Below, in pieces: positions 56,672-64,000 of a DNA stretch of 64,000 nucleotides. The notes beneath the pieces are model-generated. The model ran no database searches. It was given only the letters and a program-made list of their open reading frames with translations, and was not told where the DNA came from. Origin of the DNA: Streptosporangium pseudovulgare (GTDB lineage Bacteria > Actinomycetota > Actinomycetes > Streptosporangiales > Streptosporangiaceae); the NCBI RefSeq assembly GCF_014648055.1, contig NZ_BMQJ01000001.1, forward strand, positions 186,001 through 250,000. Reading direction: 5' to 3'. The first letter of the stretch is position 1. Each line of letters begins with the position of its first letter. The translations under genes and the position numbers were made by a program.

Positions 56672-57916
56672 ATGACCTTCCACGTCGACTCCGAGGTGGG
56701 CAGGCTCCGCCGGGTCCTGCTGGACCGGCCCGAACTGGCCCTGCGCCGCCTCACCCCCTCCAACAAGGAGGACTTCCTCTTCGACGAGGTGCTGTGGGTG
56801 GAGCGCGCGATGGAGGAGCACCGGGAGTTCGAGCGCATCCTGCGCGAGCGGGACGTCACCGTGCACCTGCTGGCCGACCTGCTGCGCGAGACCATCGAGA
56901 TCCCCGAGGCGCGCAAGTACATCCTCGACAACATCATCGACGAGCGCTACTTCGGGCCGATGGCCGTCGACGCGCTGCGCAACGCGCTCGACTCGATGGA
57001 GGCGGCCGACCTGCAGCGCTACCTCGTCGGCGGCATCACCAAGCGCGAGCTGGTGGAGCGGGGCACCGATCCCAAGAGCCTGGCCTTCCACACGCGCGAC
57101 GCCGACGGGTTCGTCCTGCCGCCGCTGCCCAACCACCTGTTCACCCGCGACACCTCCTGCTGGATCTACGGCGGCGTGTCGATCAACGCCATGCGCAGGA
57201 AGGCCCGCCAGCGCGAGACCGTCAACTACCAGGCGGTCTACCGCTACCACCCGATGTTCGCCCCCGGCTACGACCGGCCGGGCGACGACGGCTACGACGT
57301 CTGGATGCCCGGCATGTCCGCGGCGCCCGCCACCATCGAGGGCGGCGACGTCCTGGTCATCGGCCGGGGGGCGGTCCTGGTCGGGATGAGCGAGCGCACC
57401 AGGCCGGAGGCGGTCGAGATGCTCGCGCGCAGCCTGTTCGCGCGGGGCGGGGCCGAGCGGATCGTCGCGCTGCACCTGCCGAAGGCCAGGGCGTTCATGC
57501 ACCTGGACACCGTCATGACGAACGTGGACGTCGGGGTGTTCACCAAGTTCGCCGGTCTCGGCATGCTGCCCTCCTACACGGTCGAGCCCGGCGACACCGA
57601 GAAGGAGCTCAAGATCACCGACCACGCCCCCGAGGACATGCACCGGGCCATCGCCCGCGCCATCGGGCTGGACGACATCGAGATCCTCACCCCCACGCAG
57701 GACGTCTACGCGGCCGAGCGGGAGCAGTGGGACGACGGCTGCAACATGCTGGCCGTCGAGCCGGGCGTGGTCATCGGCTACGAGCGCAACACCACCACCA
57801 ACGAGCACCTGAGGGCCAACGGCATCGAGGTGATCACGACCCCGGGCGGCGAGCTCGGCCGGGGCCGGGGAGGCCCGCGCTGCATGAGCTGCCCCCTCGA
57901 ACGCGACGGCATCTGA
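56672..57916 (+). CDS. arcA: Arginine deiminase
   Basis: A 414-residue enzyme hydrolysing arginine to citrulline and ammonia. The N-terminus MTFHVDSEVGRLRRVLLDRP is canonical. Catalytic residues lie in FTRDTSCWIYGG, APATIEGGDVLVIG (Glu and Asp), FMHLDTVMTNVD (His and Asp) and the nucleophile Cys in GGPRCMSC near the C-terminus. The ATG at 56672-56674 is chosen because GGAGG lies 8 nt upstream; an ATG three codons earlier has no spacing. First catabolic gene of arcABC. Confidence 0.97.
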   Translation: MTFHVDSEVGRLRRVLLDRPELALRRLTPSNKEDFLFDEVLWVERAMEEHREFERILRERDVTVHLLADLLRETIEIPEARKYILDNIIDERYFGPMAVDALRNALDSMEAADLQRYLVGGITKRELVERGTDPKSLAFHTRDADGFVLPPLPNHLFTRDTSCWIYGGVSINAMRRKARQRETVNYQAVYRYHPMFAPGYDRPGDDGYDVWMPGMSAAPATIEGGDVLVIGRGAVLVGMSERTRPEAVEMLARSLFARGGAERIVALHLPKARAFMHLDTVMTNVDVGVFTKFAGLGMLPSYTVEPGDTEKELKITDHAPEDMHRAIARAIGLDDIEILTPTQDVYAAEREQWDDGCNMLAVEPGVVIGYERNTTTNEHLRANGIEVITTPGGELGRGRGGPRCMSCPLERDGI

Positions 57917-57988
57917 GGTTCCCGGCGGCCGCCCGGACGCCGCGGCGGGACGGCGGAGGGACAGGAGAGACAGGAGAGACGGGACGAC

Positions 57989-58993
57989 ATGGCACTCAAC
58001 CTGCGCAACCGCAGCTTCCTCAAGGAGCTCGACTTCACCCCTGAGGAGCTGGCCTTCCTGGTCCGGCTGTCGGCCGTTCTCAAGGCCGCCAAGTACGCCG
58101 GGACCGAGAAGCCCCGCCTCACGGGGAAGAACATCGCGCTGATCTTCGAGAAGACCTCCACCCGGACCCGGTGCGCGTTCGAGGTCGCCGCCCACGACCA
58201 GGGCGCCCACGCCACCTACCTCGACCCCGCCGGCACGCAGATGGGCCACAAGGAGTCGGTCAGGGACACCGCCCGGGTGCTGGGCAGGATGTTCGACGGC
58301 ATCGAGTACCGCGGCAGCAGGCAGGCCGACGTCGAGGAGCTCGCCGCCTGCTCCGGCGTGCCGGTCTGGAACGGCCTCACCGACGAGTGGCACCCCACGC
58401 AGATGATCGCCGACATGCTCACCATGCGCGAGCACGGCGACCGGCCGCTGCGCAAGGTCTCCTTCGCCTACCTCGGCGACGCCCGCAACAACATGGGCCA
58501 CTCGCTGCTGGTCACCGGCGCGATGTTCGGCATGGACACGCGGATCGTGGCGCCCCGGGCGCTGTGGCCGGACGCCGAGGCGGTCGTCCGGCCCGCCGAG
58601 GAGATCGCCGGGCGGACCGGCGCCCGGCTCACCGTCACCGAGGACGTGGCGGAGGGCGTGCGGGGCGTGGACTTCCTCTACACCGACGTGTGGGTGTCCA
58701 TGGGCGAGCCCAAGGAGGTCTGGGACGAGCGCATCGCGCTGCTCATGCCGTACCAGGTGAACGCGGAGACGGTGCGGGCCACGGGGAACCCCGGGGTGCG
58801 GTTCATGCACTGCCTGCCGGCCTTCCACAACCGCGAGACCCGCGTCGGCGCGGAGCTGTACGCCAGGACCGGCCACGAGGCCCTGGAGGTCACCGACGAG
58901 GTCTTCGAGTCGCCCCGGTCGATCGTCTTCGACCAGGCGGAGAACCGCCTGCACACCATCAAGGCCATCATGGTGGCCACCCTGGGAGGCTGA
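57989..58993 (+). CDS. arcB: Ornithine carbamoyltransferase, catabolic
   Basis: A 334-residue enzyme that phosphorolyses citrulline to ornithine and carbamoyl phosphate. Motifs: the carbamoyl-phosphate loop [43 protein letters not shown] and the ornithine/active-site [12 protein letters not shown]. The gene position between arcA and arcC, and the length and insertions typical of the catabolic type, indicate the degradative direction. The ATG is preceded by several short GACAGGAGA repeats, one of which is the ribosome-binding site. arcC starts 3 nt after the stop. Confidence 0.95.
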   Translation: MALNLRNRSFLKELDFTPEELAFLVRLSAVLKAAKYAGTEKPRLTGKNIALIFEKTSTRTRCAFEVAAHDQGAHATYLDPAGTQMGHKESVRDTARVLGRMFDGIEYRGSRQADVEELAACSGVPVWNGLTDEWHPTQMIADMLTMREHGDRPLRKVSFAYLGDARNNMGHSLLVTGAMFGMDTRIVAPRALWPDAEAVVRPAEEIAGRTGARLTVTEDVAEGVRGVDFLYTDVWVSMGEPKEVWDERIALLMPYQVNAETVRATGNPGVRFMHCLPAFHNRETRVGAELYARTGHEALEVTDEVFESPRSIVFDQAENRLHTIKAIMVATLGG

Positions 58994-58995
58994 GC

Positions 58996-59931
58996 GTGCG
59001 CGTCCTGGTAGCCCTCGGAGGAAACGCCCTGCTGCGGCGGGGACAGCGGCCCGACGCCGACGCCCAGCGGGAGAACGTCCGCCTCGCCGCGGCGTCGCTG
59101 GCGAGGCTGGCCGTCGAGCACGAGCTCATCGTCACCCACGGCAACGGCCCCCAGGTGGGCGTGCTGGCCCTGGAGAGCGCCCACGACCCCAACCTGAGCC
59201 GGCCGTACCCGCTGGACACGATCGGCGCCGAGACGCAGGGCATGATCGGCTACTGGCTGCTGCAGGCGCTGCAGAACGCCCTGCCGGGGCGCCAGGTCGC
59301 CTCGCTGATCAACCAGACGCTCGTCTCGGCGGTGGACCCCGCCTTCGACGACCCCACCAAGTTCGTCGGCCAGGTCTACGAGAAGGAGGAGGCGGAGAAG
59401 CTGGCCGCCGAGTACGGCTGGACCGTCAAGCGGGACGGCGCCCACTGGCGCAGGGTGGTGCCCTCCCCGGCCCCGCAGCGGGTGGTGGAGACCCGGCTCA
59501 TCCGCCGCCTGGTCCGCGACGGCGTCCTGACGATCTGCGCCGGCGGCGGCGGCGTCCCGGTCATCCGCAACGAGGTCGGCCGGCTCCAGGGGATCGAGGC
59601 GGTGGTGGACAAGGACCTGACGGCCTCGGTGCTCGCCGAGGCGCTGGAGGCGGACGTGTTCATGTCGCTGACCGACGTGCCGCGGGTCGCCAGGCACTTC
59701 GGCACCCCGCGGCAGGAGGAGATCGGCCACACCACGCCCCACGAGCTGCGCGCCGAGCACTTCCCGGCGGGCTCGATGGGGCCCAAGGTCGAGGCGGTCG
59801 CCCGGTTCGTCGAGACGACCGGCGACATGGCGGCGATCGGCAGGCTGGAGGACGCGGCGCTGATCCTGGAGGGGAAGGCCGGCACGATCGTCACGCCCAA
59901 CGCCACCTGGCCGCTGGCCAGCACGCTGTGA
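58996..59931 (+). CDS. arcC: Carbamate kinase
   Basis: A 311-residue kinase making ATP from carbamoyl phosphate and ADP, the energy-yielding step of the pathway. Signatures: VRVLVALGGNALLRRG at the N-terminus, THGNGPQVGVLALES, GMIGYWLLQAL, ICAGGGGVPVI and GSMGPKVEAVARF. The GTG at 58996-58998 has GGGAGG 6 nt upstream, within the end of arcB, so translation is coupled. It is followed by 150 bp and a second permease. Confidence 0.97.
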   Translation: MRVLVALGGNALLRRGQRPDADAQRENVRLAAASLARLAVEHELIVTHGNGPQVGVLALESAHDPNLSRPYPLDTIGAETQGMIGYWLLQALQNALPGRQVASLINQTLVSAVDPAFDDPTKFVGQVYEKEEAEKLAAEYGWTVKRDGAHWRRVVPSPAPQRVVETRLIRRLVRDGVLTICAGGGGVPVIRNEVGRLQGIEAVVDKDLTASVLAEALEADVFMSLTDVPRVARHFGTPRQEEIGHTTPHELRAEHFPAGSMGPKVEAVARFVETTGDMAAIGRLEDAALILEGKAGTIVTPNATWPLASTL

Positions 59932-60084
59932 CCGCGCGGGACCGGCCGCGGCGGCGTCCGGGGCCTGCCGTACGGCCCGGCGGCGTTCGGGGCGCCCGGC
60001 CGGGGTAGTGCCCTCCGCGAAGGACGAGAGGGACGAGAAGGGCGCGGGCCGCGCGCCGCGCGGGACGAGGGGAAGGGGGGCCGG

Positions 60085-61509
60085 ATGGTCTCCATGGCGC
60101 GCCGGCTGCTGCGCACCAAGCCGGCCGACGAGATCGTCGCCGAGGGCGGTCACGGCGAGGGCGGCGAGCTCCGCCGGACCATGACCATGTGGCAGCTGAC
60201 CCTCTTCAGCGTCGGCGCCACCCTCGGCACCGGCATCTTCGTCATCCTCGGCCAGGCCGTGCCGAAGGCGGGCCCGGCGGTGGTGACCTCCTTCGTGCTG
60301 GCCGCCGTCACCGCGCTGTTCTCCGCGCTGTCCTACGCCGAGCTGGCCGGCACGATCCCGGTCTCCGGTTCGTCGTACTCCTACGCCTACGCGACGATGG
60401 GCGAGCTGGTGGCGTGGGTGTGCGGCTGGTGCCTGATGCTGGAGTACGCGGTCTCGGTGGCGGCCGTGGCGGTCGGCTGGGGCGAGTACCTCAACCGTTT
60501 CCTTTCGGACCTGGCCGGCACCCGCCTGCCCGACGCCATCACCCACTCCCCCGGCGACCAGGGCGGCGTGCTCAACCTCACCGCGATCCTGATCGTGCTG
60601 CTGGCCACCTGGCTGCTGCTGCGCGGCGCCTCCGAGAGCGCCACCGCCAACGCCTTCTTCGTGCTCATCAAGATCGCGGTGCTGGCGTTCTTCTGCGTGG
60701 TGGCCTTCAGCGCGTTCAGCACGGGCAACCTCACGCCGTTCGCCCCGCTGGGCGTGGCCGGCGTCACCGCCGCCGCCTCGCAGGTGTTCTTCTCCTACAT
60801 CGGCTTCGACGCCGCCTCCACGGCCGGCGAGGAGGCGCGCGATCCCAGGCGCGACCTGCCGCGGGCGATCATCCTGTCCCTCGTCATCGTCACGACCGTC
60901 TACGTCGCCGTGGCGCTGTCGGCCGTCGGCGCCATGCACTGGCGGCTGTTCGACCCGAAAACCACCGAGGCCAGCCTCGCCCTGGTCGCCGACCGGGCCA
61001 CCGGCGCGACCTGGCCGGGGATCATCATCTCCTTCGGCGCGGTCGTCGCCATCGCCAGCGTCGTCCTCACCGTCCTGTACGGCCAGACCCGCATCCTGTT
61101 CGCGATGTCGCGCGACGGCCTGATCCCGAAGGTCTTCCAGAGGGTGGACCCGCGCCGCCAGGTCCCGGTCGCCAACACCCTCATCGTGGCCCTGTTCGTC
61201 TCGGTGCTGGCCGGGTTCGTCCCGCTCGGCCAGCTCGCCGAGGCGACCAGCATCGGCACCCTGTTCGCCTTCGCGATCGTCAACGCGGGCGTTCTCGTGC
61301 TGCGCCGGACCCGCCCGGAGCTGCCGCGCAGTTTCCGGACGCCGTTCTTCCCGGTCACCCCGATCCTCGGCGTGATCTTCTGCTTCGTCGTGATGGCCGG
61401 GCTCGCGTCCGTCACCTGGCTCGCGTTCGCGGCCTGGATGGCCGTCGGCCTGCTCGCCTACCTCCTGTACGGCTACCGCCACTCCCGTCTCAACCGGAGC
61501 GTCCGATGA
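60085..61509 (+). CDS. APC-family amino acid permease (YfnA/cationic amino acid transporter type)
   Basis: A 474-residue protein with 12 predicted helices. It starts with an amphipathic RRLLRTKPADEI segment, then GATLGTGIFVILGQAVPKAGPAVV, the family helix 1 motif; SAFSTGNLTPFAPLGVAG and FFSYIGFDAASTAGEEARDPRRDLP are typical of bacterial CAT-type transporters. The substrate is an amino acid, probably basic given the neighbours, but not proven. The ATG at 60085 has AAGGGGGG upstream. It overlaps the universal stress gene by ATGA (61506-61509), tying the two together. Confidence 0.88.
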   Translation: MVSMARRLLRTKPADEIVAEGGHGEGGELRRTMTMWQLTLFSVGATLGTGIFVILGQAVPKAGPAVVTSFVLAAVTALFSALSYAELAGTIPVSGSSYSYAYATMGELVAWVCGWCLMLEYAVSVAAVAVGWGEYLNRFLSDLAGTRLPDAITHSPGDQGGVLNLTAILIVLLATWLLLRGASESATANAFFVLIKIAVLAFFCVVAFSAFSTGNLTPFAPLGVAGVTAAASQVFFSYIGFDAASTAGEEARDPRRDLPRAIILSLVIVTTVYVAVALSAVGAMHWRLFDPKTTEASLALVADRATGATWPGIIISFGAVVAIASVVLTVLYGQTRILFAMSRDGLIPKVFQRVDPRRQVPVANTLIVALFVSVLAGFVPLGQLAEATSIGTLFAFAIVNAGVLVLRRTRPELPRSFRTPFFPVTPILGVIFCFVVMAGLASVTWLAFAAWMAVGLLAYLLYGYRHSRLNRSVR

Positions 61510-62474
61510 AGATCGAGCACATCCTCGCCGGGTTCATCCCCGAGACACGGGGCAGGGACGGGCTGGCGCTGGCCGTGCTGCTGGCCAGGCAGGCCGGGGC
61601 GCGGCTGACCGTCGCCCACGTCCATCCGCCCGCCTGGCCCACGCCGGGCCCCGGGAAGGTCGACGCCGAGTGGCGGGCCTACATCACCGCGCAGGCCGCC
61701 CAGGCGCTGCAGCAGGCACGGCTGGCCCTGGCCGACGTGCGGGACGTGCCGATCGACTACGTCCTGGAGGCGGACCGCGGCAGCGGGCGCGGGCTGGTCA
61801 GGCTCGCCGGGCGGCTCGGCGCCGACGCGGTGGTCATCGGCTCCGCGCCCCGGGGCGCCCGGAGCCGCATCGCGCTGGGCAGCACCGCCGACCAGCTCCT
61901 GCACGCCTCCCCGGTGCCCGTCGCCCTGGCCCCGCGCGGGTACGCCGAGGACCGCCCGCCCGCGATCCGGCGGCTGGCCGTGGCCTACCGCCGCGACCCC
62001 GCCTCCGACGCCGCCGTACGGCCGGCCGCGGAGATCGCCGCGGCGCTGGGGACGCCGCTGCACCTGATCACCCTGGTCGTGAGCCGGGGGATGCGGGTGA
62101 AGGCGGCCGAGCAGACGCTCGACCGGCTGCGCGAGCGGGCCGCCGCCGACCTCCGGGAGGCCGCGCGCGGGTGCGGCGCCGAGGTCACGACGCAGGTGCT
62201 GGAGGGCGGGGACGTCGCGGCCGCGCTCGGCGGCGCCGAGTGCGGGGGCTCGCTGCTGGTCTGCGCCTCCAGCACGACCGGCCCGCTGCGCCGGGTCTTC
62301 CTCGGCGACACGTCGATGAAGATCATACGCGCGTCGGCGTGCCCGGTGATGATGCTGCCCCGCACCCCGCCGCCGAGGCCCGCCGAACCGGCCGGAAGCG
62401 CCCGGAGCGCCGTGCCGTCCGGCACGGCGACCCATGGGGCCGTATCGCCCATGCGGGACAACTGCGGCCTTTGA
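61506..62474 (+). CDS. Universal stress protein with tandem Usp domains
   Basis: A 322-residue protein with two Usp folds (about 1-140 and 150-290). The first has a full ATP-binding motif, VIGSAPRGARSRIALGSTADQLLH (Gly-x2-Gly-x9-Gly-Ser type); the second ends CASSTTGPLRRVFLGDTSMKIIRASACPVMML. Tandem Usp proteins in actinobacteria are often induced by hypoxia or dormancy. It overlaps the upstream permease by ATGA, so it is expressed with the transporter. The last 30 residues are a Pro/Ala-rich tail. A terminator follows directly. Confidence 0.9.
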   Translation: MKIEHILAGFIPETRGRDGLALAVLLARQAGARLTVAHVHPPAWPTPGPGKVDAEWRAYITAQAAQALQQARLALADVRDVPIDYVLEADRGSGRGLVRLAGRLGADAVVIGSAPRGARSRIALGSTADQLLHASPVPVALAPRGYAEDRPPAIRRLAVAYRRDPASDAAVRPAAEIAAALGTPLHLITLVVSRGMRVKAAEQTLDRLRERAAADLREAARGCGAEVTTQVLEGGDVAAALGGAECGGSLLVCASSTTGPLRRVFLGDTSMKIIRASACPVMMLPRTPPPRPAEPAGSARSAVPSGTATHGAVSPMRDNCGL

Positions 62475-62475
62475 G

Positions 62476-62510
62476 GCGGAACCCATCGGACCGGATTCCG
62501 CATCTTTTTT
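62476..62510 (+). terminator. Intrinsic terminator after the universal stress protein gene
   Basis: GCGGAA (62476-62481) and TTCCGC (62496-62501) pair, followed by ATC and a run of six T (62505-62510). It is the only classical stem plus T-run terminator seen in the window and marks the end of the arginine deiminase module. Confidence 0.75.
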
Positions 62511-62626
62511 CCAATCAGCTTGACCTTGGGCGTCCACAGCTTTACCGTCACTGTCCGTAACCGCACCTCGCGGCCTTATCGGGTAAACCCTGACGCTCCA
62601 GTCACCGAAGGTCCCTGCCCCGCGCA

Positions 62627-62643
62627 CCAACCCAGCGGGTTGG
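62627..62643. promoter_or_regulatory. Hairpin upstream of bldD
   Basis: CCAACCC-AGC-GGGTTGG is a perfect 7-bp dyad with a 3-nt loop, 66 bp before the bldD start. A single AGTGA half-site of BldD-box type lies nearby (about 62671). Role in bldD autoregulation is possible but unproven. Confidence 0.4.
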
Positions 62644-62708
62644 GGCATAAGTTGCGAGGGAGCACAATCAAGTGAAAGCAGTGCATAACAGAGCCGGGGG
62701 GCCACACT

Positions 62709-63203
62709 ATGCCGTCTGAGTACGCCAAGTCGCTGGGTGCACGACTCCGTGCCATCCGCACCCAGCAGGGCCTGTCCCTGCACGGAGTCGAAGAGAAGTC
62801 CCGTGGGCGCTGGAAGGCGGTCGTGGTCGGCTCCTACGAGCGCGGCGACCGCGCCGTGACGGTCCAGAAGCTTGCCGAGCTGGCTGATTTCTACGGTGTG
62901 CCGGTTTCGGAGCTGCTGCCCGGCGGCGCCGCCCCGAGCCCGCTCGGCCCGACGCCGAAGCTTGTCATCGACCTTGAGCGCCTTGCCCAGCTCCCCAAGG
63001 AGAAGGCCGGCGCGCTGGCCCGTTACGCCGCCACCATCCAGAGCCAGCGTGGTGACTACAACGGCAAGGTGCTGTCCATCCGCCAGGAGGACCTCCGCTC
63101 CCTGGCGGTGATCTACGACAAGTCCCCGGCCGAGCTCACCGAGGAGCTCATCAACTGGGGCGTGCTCGACCCCGAGGCGCGCCGCGCCGTCGAGTCGTTC
63201 TGA
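62709..63203 (+). CDS. bldD: Developmental regulator BldD
   Basis: A 164-residue DNA-binding protein that represses sporulation genes when bound to c-di-GMP. The N-terminal HTH (residues 6-72, LGARLRAIRTQQGLSLHGVEEK and GSYERGDRAV) is almost identical to Streptomyces BldD. The c-di-GMP motif is intact: Arg114-Gly-Asp116, eight residues, Arg125-Gln-Glu-Asp128 (RGD-x8-RQxD). The ATG has GGGGGG 7 nt upstream. A perfect hairpin terminator follows. In S. coelicolor bldD adjoins pyrR; here 8 kb of arginine deiminase genes separate them. It implies a sporulating or differentiating lifestyle. Confidence 0.98.
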   Translation: MPSEYAKSLGARLRAIRTQQGLSLHGVEEKSRGRWKAVVVGSYERGDRAVTVQKLAELADFYGVPVSELLPGGAAPSPLGPTPKLVIDLERLAQLPKEKAGALARYAATIQSQRGDYNGKVLSIRQEDLRSLAVIYDKSPAELTEELINWGVLDPEARRAVESF

Positions 63204-63209
63204 CCCCTT

Positions 63210-63241
63210 CCGTGGGCGCGCCGCCGATGGCGCGCCCACGG
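63210..63241 (+). terminator. Hairpin terminator after bldD
   Basis: A perfect 13-bp inverted repeat (CCGTGGGCGCGCC and its complement) with a 6-nt loop begins 7 bp beyond the stop. bldD is probably monocistronic. Confidence 0.85.
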
Positions 63242-63351
63242 CCGCGGAGCGCGACACGCCGTCTCTCCGGGAGATCACTCGCATCTCGCCACGGAGGACC
63301 TCCACTGTGGTAGGAAAAGGCAAATACGGCGTTTAGCGAGATGTGGTGAAC

Positions 63352-64000
63352 ATGGCACGGAGAGAGGATCGGCACGATCACTCTCCTCCGTCCCCGAAAA
63401 GCCGCCTCGACGTCGTCATGGCGGTGCTCGGCTCGACCAAGACACGTGCCTTCCTGCGCCTGCTGACCTCCGTCGGGGCCAGCAGGACCCAGGACACCCT
63501 CCGGCTGCTGCCCTTCGTCGTCATGGCCGTGGTCGCCCTGGCCGACCTCGGCTCGGGCCCGGAGACCGGACTGCTCCCCCTGCTGGCCCTCGGCCCGGCC
63601 TTCGCCAGCGTCGCCTGCGGCCTGGGCAGGACGACGGTGGTCGGAATCGTCGCGCTGGCGCTGTGCGTCGCCCTCGGCCTGCACTACCAGGTCCTGTGGA
63701 GCTCCCGCACCAACATCACCATGATGGCCATCCTGGGCGTCACCGTGGCCGGGGTGCTGGCCAGCGCCGGCCGGCTCCGCCACGAGCGGCAGCTCGCCGA
63801 CGTCCGCTCGGTGGCCGAGGCCGCCCAGCGGGTGCTGCTGCGGCCGGTGCCCCGCCGGGCCGGACCCGAGATCGGCGTGGCCGTCTCCTACACCTCCGCC
63901 ACCGCCGAGGCCCGGATCGGCGGCGACCTGTACGACGTGGTCACCACCCCGCACGGGGTGCGGATCGTCGTCGGGGACGTGCAGGGCAAGGGCCTGGAGG
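63352..64000 (+). CDS. Membrane-anchored PP2C/SpoIIE-type serine phosphatase, N-terminal part
   Basis: The gene runs off the right edge; 216 codons are visible. After a polar N-terminus (ARREDRHDHSPP) come four or so hydrophobic helices (about residues 48-140), then a coiled linker (RHERQLADVRSVAEAAQRVLLRPVP) and the start of the PP2C domain with SYTSATAEARIGGDLYDVV and GDVQGKGLE, which carry the first metal-binding Asp residues. Such phosphatases act on anti-anti-sigma factors in stress and sporulation switches. The ATG at 63352 has GGTG about 3 nt upstream, a weak site. It follows bldD with 148 bp between. Confidence 0.85.
   Translation, partial: MARREDRHDHSPPSPKSRLDVVMAVLGSTKTRAFLRLLTSVGASRTQDTLRLLPFVVMAVVALADLGSGPETGLLPLLALGPAFASVACGLGRTTVVGIVALALCVALGLHYQVLWSSRTNITMMAILGVTVAGVLASAGRLRHERQLADVRSVAEAAQRVLLRPVPRRAGPEIGVAVSYTSATAEARIGGDLYDVVTTPHGVRIVVGDVQGKGLE

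Noticed and set aside
58678-61482. A 934-codon open frame on the minus strand across arcB, arcC and the second permease
   Set aside because: It has shadow composition (Gly/Asp/Gln/His), no family match, and lies opposite three well-supported genes.

Overview
The window is chromosomal DNA of a very GC-rich actinomycete. Supporting evidence: GTG and TTG starts are common, mihF and bldD are present, and the core order pyrR-pyrB-pyrC-carA-carB-pyr(K)D-pyrF-mihF-gmk-rpoZ-coaBC-metK-priA-def/fmt-rsmB-rpe-rib matches the conserved actinobacterial block. An F420-type LLM oxidoreductase, a PyrK-dependent dihydroorotate dehydrogenase and BldD with an intact c-di-GMP motif point towards Streptosporangiales-like relatives of Streptomyces; that family-level placement is inference. 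No rRNA, tRNA, CRISPR array, transposase or phage gene was recognised.

Layout. 1-6.1 kb: the end of a transglutaminase protein, a DUF3040 membrane protein, SOS-type dinB, a methyltransferase, and pepQ-efp-nusB. 6.2-10.2 kb: a DAACS-family transporter preceded by a Cys-containing leader peptide and a Crp-type site, an LLM oxidoreductase, and an exo/endonuclease-phosphatase family membrane protein. 10.3-14.1 kb: a tightly overlapping moxR-coxE-xdhC-mobA-like maturation cluster without its molybdenum hydroxylase. 14.3-19.7 kb: a PH-domain protein and the FMN-riboswitch operon ribD-ribE-ribM-ribBA-ribH. 19.8-28.9 kb: an MpaB-type oxygenase, rpe, a GT-C mannosyltransferase, asnB, and def-fmt-rsmB. 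29.2-32.3 kb: two paralogous proteins of unknown function with a CDCPxC motif. 32.4-39.4 kb: priA (helicase motif lost) and two NB-ARC/LuxR regulators. 39.5-54.8 kb: metK, coaBC, rpoZ, gmk, mihF and the complete pyrimidine operon, headed by pyrR with a PyrR-binding RNA loop. 55.1-62.5 kb, on the opposite strand: an arginine deiminase module (APC permease, arcA, arcB, arcC, second APC permease, universal stress protein). 62.7-64 kb: bldD and the start of a PP2C/SpoIIE phosphatase.

How the genes work together. The pyr operon makes UMP from bicarbonate, glutamine, aspartate and PRPP, and PyrR probably represses its own translation. The rib operon makes and imports riboflavin under FMN control. 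The arc module turns arginine into ornithine, CO2, ammonia and ATP, and its coupling to a stress protein suggests energy supply under hypoxia or starvation. def-fmt handles N-formyl-methionine, and efp-nusB serves translation and transcription.

Noteworthy signals are the leader peptide that suggests a cystine (not dicarboxylate) transporter, a LexA-like box over a leaderless dinB promoter, several leaderless promoters with identical 6-nt spacing, intergenic repeats copied into the 3' ends of carB and carA, and lineage-specific low-complexity insertions in housekeeping proteins.
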